From contig DASUKS010000242.1 in NCBI GenBank assembly GCA_036278595.1, forward strand, positions 1 through 20,928: a stretch of 20,928 nucleotides of DNA. The letters run 5' to 3'. Numbering within the stretch: position 1 is the stretch's first letter; each line of letters begins with the position of its first letter. The notes under the pieces are model-generated. The model ran no database searches and had not been told where the DNA came from. It worked only from the letters and a program-made list of their open reading frames with translations. Shown here one piece after another: positions 1 through 6,251 of the stretch. A program made the position numbers and the translations under genes. This stretch comes from JADMII01 sp036278595 (GTDB lineage: Bacteria; Chloroflexota; Dehalococcoidia; DSTF01; JACRBR01).

Positions 1-1
1 C

Positions 2-139
2 CTGGTGAGCCGCGGGATCGGCACCGACCGGCTGCGCACGGTGAGCTACGGCGAGGAGCGGCCGAAGTACGACAACAGCCGCGAAGAGACGCGCCGCCTG
101 AACCGGCGCGCGGCCCTCGTGGTGCGCATCACGCAATAG
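2..139 (+). CDS. OmpA/Pal-like protein, C-terminal fragment (5' end outside window)
   Basis: Only the last 45 codons are present, read from base 2 to a TAG at 137-139. The fragment contains VSYGEERPKYDNSREETRRL followed by NRRAALVVRI. This matches the end of the OmpA C-terminal peptidoglycan-binding domain, where a conserved GxxxP turn and an N-R-R-A/V motif precede the last beta strand. Proteins with this domain tether the outer membrane to peptidoglycan in the periplasm. The upstream part is missing, so it is unclear whether this is Pal, a beta-barrel OmpA, or a larger fusion. The next gene on the same strand starts about 100 bases later, beyond a hairpin repeat, so co-transcription is uncertain. 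Confidence 0.8.
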   Translation: MVSRGIGTDRLRTVSYGEERPKYDNSREETRRLNRRAALVVRITQ

Positions 140-143
140 GCGG

Positions 144-240
144 CCACCAGCTGCCAGCTTCCAGCTGCCAGCTTTGCAAGGAAGCCCTTCTTCCTTACGA
201 GCTGGACGCTGGCGGCTGGTAGCTGGAAGCTTTCCTGTGG
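144..240. repeat. Heptad-repeat hairpin (CCAGCTN units, inverted)
   Basis: The left arm holds four consecutive 7-bp units at 147-174: CCAGCTG, CCAGCTT, CCAGCTG, CCAGCTT, which is a perfect 14-bp tandem duplication. The right arm at 200-227 holds four inverted, degenerate units: AGCTGGA, CGCTGGC, GGCTGGT, AGCTGGA. The centre is a perfect 7-bp stem, AAGGAAG at 178-184 with CTTCCTT at 190-196, around a 5-base loop. CCAC at 144-147 and GTGG at 237-240 close the outer end. The transcript could fold into one long imperfect hairpin. It lies between the OmpA-like stop and the HEAT-repeat gene and could act as a terminator, an RNA-stability element or a dispersed intergenic repeat. Confidence 0.8.
225..229 (+). 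promoter_or_regulatory. Candidate ribosome binding site for the HEAT-repeat gene
   Basis: GGAAG lies 7 bases before the GTG at 237 and sits inside the right arm of the heptad-repeat hairpin. It is the best available reason for choosing this start over the TTG at 174, which falls in the left arm of the hairpin. Confidence 0.35.
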
Positions 241-1307
241 TCATCAAGGCATCGTCGGCCGCCGCCATCCGTGAGCTGATTCAGGCGCTCGGCGCGGCCG
301 ATCCGGTCCGGCGAGAAGGGGCGGTCGCGCGGCTCGCCGTGATCGGGCCCCGGGCCGCCGAGCACCTGTTGCGCGAGTTTCCGCAGGAGGTCTCGGCGCG
401 CACGCGCGCCGCCATGCTGCAGACGCTCGAAGCGCTGGCCGACCCGCGAGCCGTGCCGCTCGCGCGCGCGGCGCTCGCGGATCCGAGCGCCGCGACGGTC
501 TTTGCCGCCGTCGCCCTGCTCCGCGCGTTCCTCACAACGGACGAGCGCGACTCTGCGCGCGACGCCTTCGAGGCGCTGGTCGCCGCGACGCTGGACCGGA
601 CGCGTGCCGCGGATCAGCGCGTGGCGGCGTTTCAGGCGCTGCAGGATCTCCCGGCCGGCACGCTCGACGCCGTACGCGGCACGCTGAGCGACGATCCGGA
701 CCCGGCGGTGCGCGCGGCGGCGACAGGCGCGGCGCCCCAGCCGCCCGACCGCATCTGGACGGATGCCGTGGCCGGCCGACTCCCTCCAACGGCAGAAGAC
801 CTGCGTCAGGCGCTGGCCGCGCACGCCACGACGGCCGCGCTGACGGCACTGCAACACGTCATCGACGCGATCCGCACGCACGAAGCGGACCTGGGGGACG
901 AGACCGCCCGGTCCGAGTGGCGCGCGGTGCGGGGCGCCGCGCACCAGGCGCTCGCGGGACGCGGGAGCCGTCTGGCGCTGTACGACCTTCGCGACAGCCT
1001 CGCCGGCACGGAGCGGCTGCCCGTGTCGTTCCTCGCCGCGCTCGCCGGCCTTGGGGACGCCACGTGTCTCGAACCGCTCGCGGCGGCGTACGCCGCGCCC
1101 TCATCCAGCCAGGATCCCTGGTGGCGAGAGCACGTCGCTTCGGCGTTTCGCGCGATCGTGGCGCGCGAAGGCCTCACGCGCCGTCATGCCGCCTTGCGGC
1201 GCGTGGCGTCCCGGTGGCCGGGGGCGATCGCGGATCTCACGGCAGGAACTGAATCGCCGGCCGCGCCTCGGCGGCCGCCTCGATCAACTGCGCCACGCGT
1301 GCGGTGA
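237..1307 (+). CDS. HEAT-repeat protein
   Basis: From the GTG at 237 the product is 356 residues. It is rich in Ala, Arg and Leu and made almost wholly of short amphipathic helices in pairs. Clear units near the N-terminus include DPVRREGAVARLAVIGPRA, DPRAVPLARAALADPSAATV and DDPDPAVRAAATGAA, the D-P-x-V-R-x-x-A pattern typical of HEAT repeats. No signal peptide or membrane segment is visible, so it is probably cytoplasmic. HEAT solenoids usually mediate protein-protein contacts, and no catalytic domain is seen. A start further upstream (TTG 174) would run through the hairpin repeat and looks unlikely. The last 24 codons lie antisense over the end of the convergent deacetylase gene and are Pro/Arg-rich, unlike the rest. 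The specific function is unknown. Confidence 0.7.
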   Translation: MVIKASSAAAIRELIQALGAADPVRREGAVARLAVIGPRAAEHLLREFPQEVSARTRAAMLQTLEALADPRAVPLARAALADPSAATVFAAVALLRAFLTTDERDSARDAFEALVAATLDRTRAADQRVAAFQALQDLPAGTLDAVRGTLSDDPDPAVRAAATGAAPQPPDRIWTDAVAGRLPPTAEDLRQALAAHATTAALTALQHVIDAIRTHEADLGDETARSEWRAVRGAAHQALAGRGSRLALYDLRDSLAGTERLPVSFLAALAGLGDATCLEPLAAAYAAPSSSQDPWWREHVASAFRAIVAREGLTRRHAALRRVASRWPGAIADLTAGTESPAAPRRPPRSTAPRVR

Positions 1308-3657
1308 GGTCATCCGGCGTGCACCGCCGGACCTCGATCCGGGGCACGCGCGCAGCATCGAAGGAGACCGGCACCGCCGCCGGTTCGCAGTCGACCCCGT
1401 ACGCGAACGATGCCCGCAGCGTGTTCGCGGCGGCGGCATCGACACCGCCATACGGGTAGGCGCACATGTCCACGGCGCGGCCGATCGCCTGTTCGATCGC
1501 CTGCCGCGCCTCCCGCAGTTCCGTCTGTCGTGCAGCCGGCGCGAGGCGCGGCAGCAGCAGATGATTCACGGTATGGGCGCCGATGGCGACGCCCGGCATC
1601 GCCGAGAGCTCACGCGCCTCCTCGCGCGTCAACGATCGGCGGGCTGCGGTGCCGGCGTCCCCGGCCCACGCGCGCACCAGGGAGACGAGCCGTTCGCGTT
1701 CGGCCGCGGCCGCATTCACGCAGCACTCGTGCAGGTGCCGCAACAGCGCGCGGCGCTGCTCGAGCGTGTCCACGGGCCAGCTCCGGCCGGCGTGCGTCAG
1801 CGGCGCCGCCGCCTGGGCGTCTGCGATCAGCACCCGCTCGAGCGTATCCCACCAGTACTCGTGGCCGCCGGCCAGTCCCGCCGACGTCAGAAAAAACGTG
1901 GCCGGCACATCGCGCGAGACGAGCCGCGGCGCGGCGGTTCGCAGGTGATCGAGATAGCCGTCGTCGAACGTGACGGCGACGGCCCGCTCCGGCAGATCTT
2001 CGGGCATACGGGTCAGCAGGTCGTGCAGCGGGATCGGATCGCACTCGCGCCGCAGCGCGTCCAGATGCGCGGCGAACAGATCGGGCGGAACGTTCAGGTC
2101 GAGTTCGTCGATCGCGGCGTCGTCGATGCGATGGTACAGCAGCACCACGCCGCGCCGGCGGCGAAGCTTCCGCGATCGCGCCGCGCGCCGGCGCGCCCGG
2201 ACGCCGACGAGCATGGGATTGTACGGATCGCCGGCGGCCATTTCCGCCTGCGACAGCTCTGTCGCGCCGAGGCCGTGCAGAAACGCGACCTGCGCGAGCA
2301 CGTTGCCGAAGGCCTGTACCTCGACGTCGGGGCCGAAAACGCGCCGGACCAGCGTGGCGGCGCCGGCCGGGGTGACGCGCCAGAAGTCCCCGTGCGGCCC
2401 GTACTCCAGGCAGACGCGGCTGGCGCACGGGAACGTCGCCAGCAGGACGCCGCCGGGCGCGAGCGCGCGGTGGCACTCGCGCAGCACCGCCTCGACGTCG
2501 TCGATGACGTGAGCGGTCTGCGTGAGGATCACGGCGTCGTACGATTCGCCGGCGATCGAAGGCGCGCAGCGAAGATCGGCGACGACCGTCGCCAGCGGAT
2601 TGGCGGCGTCGAGGTCGAGGACGTCGCGGCGGGAAACGCGCTCCCCTCCGTACCGCGCCGTCAGCTCCCCTTCCTGCACCTCGAGCACGCGGCCCCGGAT
2701 ATCGCTCGCGTGCGCCCGCACGAAGGCATCGATGTACGGACGATCGACAGGGCCGCCGCGAGCGTACCCCCAATCGCGGCTGACGGGATCCGGACGGCGC
2801 AGGTCGCCCCAGTCGAGTTCGTCCATCGCGTGATGCGCGAGGAACGCGCGGTGATGCGCCGCCTTCGCCCGCAGGGCAGCGAGCTCGGCGAGCGCGGCGT
2901 CGCGGCGCCGCAGCAACGCGGCGTGTTCGTCGCGGAGCCGGGCAAAGCCGATCTCGCGCTCGATCAGCAGCCCCTGCATGTGGTCCGCGACGAGCCGCTC
3001 GTGCTTCCGGATGAACCGGTCGAAGACGGCCGCGTACGCCGGCGAATCGATCCGCCCCGCCCATCGGCTCGGCGCGAGCGCCCGTCGCCGCGCCAGCGGC
3101 CCGGGACTGCAGCCGATTGCCGCGCCCGCCGCCAGCAGCCGTACCCACAGGTCCGGGATCTCGAGCCCGGGCAGGCCGGGATCGAGTTCGCCTGACCGGC
3201 TGCCGAGGCGACACGCGAACAGGGGCGGTACGGCTCGCGGATCCGCGAGCACTTCGAGGACCGATTCGGCGCGCGGCGTCCACTGGGCCGAGTGCAGCCC
3301 GTCGTCGCTTTCGATCAGGATCGGGCCGCAGAACGCGACCAGCTCGGGCCTCGCCTCGAACGCCGCGACGGCGCGGGCGCAGGCGTCCGGCGCCAGCTCG
3401 TCGCCGGCCTCGAGGAACAGGAGCAGATCCGAAGTGGCGCGCGCGCGGGCGGCGTTGAAGGCGTCCGCGCACCCGGCGCTCGAGGCCGCGACGGCGACCG
3501 CGCGCAGGCGCCGCACGGCGGCCTCGAAGATCGGATCGGACGGATCGCCGGCCAGCAGGATCTCGTCCGCCCCGGCGCGCACGGCGGCGTCGGCGCTGAG
3601 GGCCAGCTCGACGCCTCGACCGTACACCACCACGCCGCAGGTCGTCATGCTCACCAT
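1237..3657 (-). CDS. Three-module glycan enzyme: GT2-like domain, SAM methyltransferase, NodB polysaccharide deacetylase
   Basis: The 806-residue product has three modules. Residues 1-200 resemble a GT-A family 2 glycosyltransferase but are degenerate: there is no N-terminal DDxS motif, and LEAGDEL stands where LDADD is usual. A predicted coiled coil covers about 215-285. Residues 300-510 are a class I SAM methyltransferase of the type common in capsule loci. It has GRVLEVQEGELTARYGG (LEV at 325-327) in place of the usual glycine loop, then VLDLD, LTQTAHVIDDV and LAPGGVLLATFP. Residues 535-800 are a NodB deacetylase with LLYHRIDD, TFDDGY (DD 565-566), HTVNH (695-699) and YPYGG, which supply the catalytic Asp and metal ligands. 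It probably methylates and N-deacetylates the glycan or its precursor. No signal peptide is seen, so action is cytoplasmic. The ATG at 3657 follows a good ribosome site. It overlaps the upstream GT2 by 7 bp. Confidence 0.85.
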   Translation of the reverse strand: MVSMTTCGVVVYGRGVELALSADAAVRAGADEILLAGDPSDPIFEAAVRRLRAVAVAASSAGCADAFNAARARATSDLLLFLEAGDELAPDACARAVAAFEARPELVAFCGPILIESDDGLHSAQWTPRAESVLEVLADPRAVPPLFACRLGSRSGELDPGLPGLEIPDLWVRLLAAGAAIGCSPGPLARRRALAPSRWAGRIDSPAYAAVFDRFIRKHERLVADHMQGLLIEREIGFARLRDEHAALLRRRDAALAELAALRAKAAHHRAFLAHHAMDELDWGDLRRPDPVSRDWGYARGGPVDRPYIDAFVRAHASDIRGRVLEVQEGELTARYGGERVSRRDVLDLDAANPLATVVADLRCAPSIAGESYDAVILTQTAHVIDDVEAVLRECHRALAPGGVLLATFPCASRVCLEYGPHGDFWRVTPAGAATLVRRVFGPDVEVQAFGNVLAQVAFLHGLGATELSQAEMAAGDPYNPMLVGVRARRRAARSRKLRRRRGVVLLYHRIDDAAIDELDLNVPPDLFAAHLDALRRECDPIPLHDLLTRMPEDLPERAVAVTFDDGYLDHLRTAAPRLVSRDVPATFFLTSAGLAGGHEYWWDTLERVLIADAQAAAPLTHAGRSWPVDTLEQRRALLRHLHECCVNAAAAERERLVSLVRAWAGDAGTAARRSLTREEARELSAMPGVAIGAHTVNHLLLPRLAPAARQTELREARQAIEQAIGRAVDMCAYPYGGVDAAAANTLRASFAYGVDCEPAAVPVSFDAARVPRIEVRRCTPDDLTARVAQLIEAAAEARPAIQFLP

Positions 3658-4649
3658 GGCCGTCTCCTGCGCAGCCATCCGTACACGGCGCGCGCGGGGG
3701 CCATCGCGCGCCAGCTCCACGAGCGCCGCAGCTCGCCCACTTCGCGCTCGAGCTCCCCTGCTTTCCAGCGGAGTCTCGTCAGTTCCTCCGCGTCGGCGAT
3801 TTTCGCGCGCGCACGATCGACGACGGCGTCGAGCGCGGCCAGCTCCTCGCGCGCGCGGGCCAGCGCCGGGAGCGTGCCCGTCAGGTGGTCGCGCTCGAGG
3901 CCGTGCACTTCCCGCAACAGTCCGAGCGACTCCTGCTCTTTGAGCGCGAGAACCTCGACCGCATGCGCGCGATAGCTCCCCTCGTGCGCGGCGACGAGCG
4001 CGGCGAGCGGCGCGCGATACGTCGCGCCCGAGGTCATCGATCGGCTCATCGACGCTTCGCGCCGCCTGTACTGGAAGAGCACTTCGGGGACAATCGCCCC
4101 CGAAAAGCCGTGCTCGACGAGCCGCAGCCAGAAGTCCCAGTCTTCGCAGCCGTTCCGCATCCGCTCGTCGTAGCCGCCGACCGCCTCGAACGCCACGCGC
4201 CGCACGAGGGCGGCGCCGTTGATCGTATTGCGCGCGAGCAGCGCCGGCAGATCGCAGCGCGTAGGGGTCCACGTCCAGTGCTCGTCGCCGAACGTCTCGA
4301 ACCAGTGCGACACGAAGGCGACCTCGGGCGAGGCGTCGAGCACGCCGAGCGCCCGCTCGAGCCAGGTCGGCGCCAGGCGATCGTCCGCATCGAGCGCGCA
4401 CAGCAGCTCGCCGGCGCCGGCGCGCGCGGCGGTGTTCCGCGCCGCGGGCAATCCCCGGTTCTCCGTCCGGATCACGCGCGCGCGGGGGTGCGCGTACGTC
4501 GCCAGCTTCTCGCGCGTGTCCCCCGTCGACCCGTCGTCGACGATGACGATCTCGAAGTCCTGACAGGTCTGGGCGAGGACGCTGTCGATCGCCTCGTCGA
4601 TGAACTCCCCATGGTTGAAGCAGGGGACGAGGACCGAGACGCGCGGCAT
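3651..4649 (-). CDS. Family 2 glycosyltransferase with C-terminal coiled coil
   Basis: The 332-residue protein is a full GT-A glycosyltransferase followed by a coiled-coil tail. It opens with VSVLVPCFNHGEFIDEAI, then has VDDGS (37-41) for nucleotide binding, LDADD (86-90) as the metal-binding DxD, GGYDE (158-162), and CEDWDFWLRL (168-177), which contains the E-D pair that usually holds the catalytic base. Residues about 245-305 are Glu/Leu/Arg-rich and likely a coiled coil. The end, RRSWSWRAMAPARAVYGWL, resembles a basic amphipathic tail often seen on surface-glycan transferases, probably for membrane or partner contact. A GAGAGG site at 4655-4660 lies 5 bases before the ATG and overlaps the ATPase stop. 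It is third in the export operon. The sugar transferred cannot be read from the sequence. Confidence 0.92.
   Translation of the reverse strand: MPRVSVLVPCFNHGEFIDEAIDSVLAQTCQDFEIVIVDDGSTGDTREKLATYAHPRARVIRTENRGLPAARNTAARAGAGELLCALDADDRLAPTWLERALGVLDASPEVAFVSHWFETFGDEHWTWTPTRCDLPALLARNTINGAALVRRVAFEAVGGYDERMRNGCEDWDFWLRLVEHGFSGAIVPEVLFQYRRREASMSRSMTSGATYRAPLAALVAAHEGSYRAHAVEVLALKEQESLGLLREVHGLERDHLTGTLPALARAREELAALDAVVDRARAKIADAEELTRLRWKAGELEREVGELRRSWSWRAMAPARAVYGWLRRRRPW
3664..3669 (-). promoter_or_regulatory. Ribosome binding site for the three-module glycan enzyme
   Basis: CAGGAG on the minus strand ends 6 bases before the ATG at 3657. It favours this start over the ATG codons at 3678 and 3648. 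The site lies within the last codons of the upstream GT2, so translation of the two genes is probably coupled. Confidence 0.65.
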
Positions 4650-4658
4650 CGCGACCTC

Positions 4659-5426
4659 TCAGGCCACCGTGCCGACGGAGAGCTCGGCGCCGGTCAGGAG
4701 CGACACGTAGGCATTGGCGACCGCGGCGGCGGGGCCGTCCATCAGGATGCGGCCCCCTTCGAGCAGCAGCGCCCGATCGCAGTAGGTGGCGATGGTCTTC
4801 GGCTCATGGCTGACGAGCAGCATGGCGTGGCCCGCCGCGTGCAGGGCGCGGTAGCGGTCCTGGCAGCGCTCCTTGAAGGCGGCGTCCCCGACCGCGAAAA
4901 TCTCGTCGAGAACGAGGACGTCGCGGACAGCGCGGAACGCCACGGCGTACGCCAGGCGCGCGGCCATGCCGCTCGAATAGTGCCGCAGTTCGAGGCGCGC
5001 GAACCGTTCGAGGCCGGCGAACTCGAGGATGTCGCCGGTCGCCCGCCTGAGATCCCGCAGCGACAACCCCATCACGGTCCCGAGCAGCTCGATGTTGTCG
5101 ATCGCGTCGAGGTCCGGATTCCATCCCACGCCCAGCTCGAGGATCGGCGTAACGGGGGCGTGCGCGATCACCTCGCCGGCGTCAGCCGCATAGATGCCGG
5201 CGACGATCTTCATGAGCGTGCTCTTCCCGGAGCCGTTGCGCCCCATCAGCCCGAGGCTCTCGCCGCGCCGCAGCGCGAAACTGACCGACTCGAGGACGCG
5301 CAACTGGTCGCGCGGCCGCGCCCGGAAGAGATCGAGCGCATGCTCGCGGACCGTCTCGCGCCGCACCGACGGGATGGCGAACGACTTCGACACGCCCCGG
5401 GCGTCGATGACGGTGCGCGGGCTCAC
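4659..5426 (-). CDS. ABC transporter ATP-binding protein, polysaccharide export (Wzt/KpsT type, short form)
   Basis: The 255-residue ATPase energises export of a lipid-linked polysaccharide. It has Walker A GRNGSGKST (62-70), signature YSSGM (150-154), Walker B VLVLDE (170-175) with the following IFAVGD typical of polysaccharide exporters, and the switch His in LLVSHE (His207). The N-terminal stretch before Walker A, with SKSF and an Arg-rich loop, also fits the Wzt/KpsT/TagH group. The protein ends about 45 residues after the switch His, so it lacks the C-terminal carbohydrate-binding domain of long Wzt proteins. The start is GTG, chosen because it forms a 4-bp GTGA overlap with the permease stop and has CGGAGG 4 bases upstream. 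It works with the permease encoded just upstream at the inner membrane. Confidence 0.93.
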   Translation of the reverse strand: MSPRTVIDARGVSKSFAIPSVRRETVREHALDLFRARPRDQLRVLESVSFALRRGESLGLMGRNGSGKSTLMKIVAGIYAADAGEVIAHAPVTPILELGVGWNPDLDAIDNIELLGTVMGLSLRDLRRATGDILEFAGLERFARLELRHYSSGMAARLAYAVAFRAVRDVLVLDEIFAVGDAAFKERCQDRYRALHAAGHAMLLVSHEPKTIATYCDRALLLEGGRILMDGPAAAVANAYVSLLTGAELSVGTVA

Positions 5427-6214
5427 AGTTCCTCCGCGACGCGAACGGCACGCCGGCGGTAGACGAGCGCCCCGATCCCCAGGATCACGGCGGTCTCGGC
5501 CGTCAGCAGCACGTGCGCGAGGATCGACGGCGGACGCCCGTCCACCAGCACGCTGCGCGAAAAGATCAGGATGGGTGTCGGCGGCCAGATGTACAGCAGG
5601 ACGTGGAGGCGCTCGGGAATCACGCCAATCGGATACACGATGGGGGCCACGAAGAAGCCCGCCTGCGTGATCACCTCCCACACCTGGTTCAGGTCGCGAA
5701 ACCGCATGAACAGCACGCTCGCCGCCAGCGAGAAGCCCGTCACGATGGCAAAGAAGTGCACCTGATACCAGACGTACAGCGCGATCGCCGCCGGCGACGG
5801 CGCGCGGCCGGTGACGTCGAGAAACGCCACGAGCACGACGGAAAAGAGCGCCAGCGTGATCACCGCGTTCGACGCCGACGTCACCACGACGACCCACGAC
5901 GGGAAGCGCGCCTTCGTCAGCAGGTAGCCCTTCGCGCGCAGCGAGAGCAGCCCGGTCTTGGTCGCCTCCTGGAAAAATTCGTACAGGAACAGCCCGATGA
6001 TCAGATCCAGCTTGTACTGCGCGTCGCTCGGGAACACGTACGAGAAGACGGCCAGCAGCACCACGAACATCGAGAGCGGCTTGAGCAGCGCCCAGACGAA
6101 CCCGCCGGCGGTGCCGTGGTAGCGCGTCTTGAAGTCGGTGCGCACGAGCGTCCAGATCAGGTCGGGCCAATGGCCGAACCGCCGATCCGCTCGCGCGGAT
6201 GGAAGGGGAAGCAT
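5423..6214 (-). CDS. ABC-2 type polysaccharide export permease (Wzm type)
   Basis: The 263-residue membrane protein has about six hydrophobic segments and the usual N-terminal landmarks of O-antigen/capsule permeases: a cytoplasmic lead-in, then RTDFKTRYHGTAGGFVWALL followed by KPL. Further features are LFLYEFFQEA in the second segment and VAPIVYPIGVIPERLHVLL near the fourth and fifth. It would form the inner-membrane channel through which the polyprenyl-linked glycan is exported, paired with the adjacent ATPase. I chose the ATG at 6214. The in-frame ATG at 6253 would put the shared -10-like element inside the gene, and its extra residues (MRRGRVPYSIRHP) look unlike a conserved start. No strong ribosome site precedes 6214, so a near-leaderless message is possible. 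It is the first gene of the leftward export operon. Confidence 0.9.
   Translation of the reverse strand: MLPLPSARADRRFGHWPDLIWTLVRTDFKTRYHGTAGGFVWALLKPLSMFVVLLAVFSYVFPSDAQYKLDLIIGLFLYEFFQEATKTGLLSLRAKGYLLTKARFPSWVVVVTSASNAVITLALFSVVLVAFLDVTGRAPSPAAIALYVWYQVHFFAIVTGFSLAASVLFMRFRDLNQVWEVITQAGFFVAPIVYPIGVIPERLHVLLYIWPPTPILIFSRSVLVDGRPPSILAHVLLTAETAVILGIGALVYRRRAVRVAEEL
5431..5436 (-). promoter_or_regulatory. Ribosome binding site for the export ATPase
   Basis: CGGAGG on the minus strand lies 4 bases before the GTG at 5426, inside the last codons of the permease. It is the strongest Shine-Dalgarno match in the window and fixes the GTG start within the GTGA overlap. Confidence 0.75.
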
Positions 6215-6222
6215 GGGATGCC

Positions 6223-6232
6223 TGATACTATA
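6223..6232. promoter_or_regulatory. Candidate bidirectional promoter -10 element (permease / GT4)
   Basis: In the 37-bp divergent gap the plus strand reads TG-A-TACTAT (6223-6231), an extended -10-like element about 20 bases before the GT4 ATG. The minus strand reads TATAGT (6232 to 6227), five of six matches to TATAAT, about 12 bases before the permease ATG. This AT-rich spot stands out against the GC-rich surroundings. No convincing -35 was found on either strand. Confidence 0.35.
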
Positions 6233-6251
6233 CGGCACGCGACCCCGCCTC

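Noticed and set aside
174..236. Upstream TTG start for the HEAT-repeat gene
   Set aside because: The added 21 residues are encoded by the heptad hairpin and the TTG has no ribosome site; GTG 237 is better supported.
1051..3195. Plus-strand open frame of 714 codons opposite the methyltransferase/deacetylase gene
   Set aside because: It is Arg/Ala-rich with no recognisable domain, while the minus strand carries clear NodB and methyltransferase motifs throughout. Long antisense open frames are expected at this GC content.
3885..5462. Plus-strand open frame of 525 codons opposite the GT2 and ABC ATPase genes
   Set aside because: It lies antisense to two genes with intact catalytic motifs and shows no domain of its own.
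5746..5760. Sigma-54-like sequence TGGCA...GTGCA
   Set aside because: It lies inside the permease coding region and the GG-to-GC spacing is one base too short for a sigma-54 promoter.
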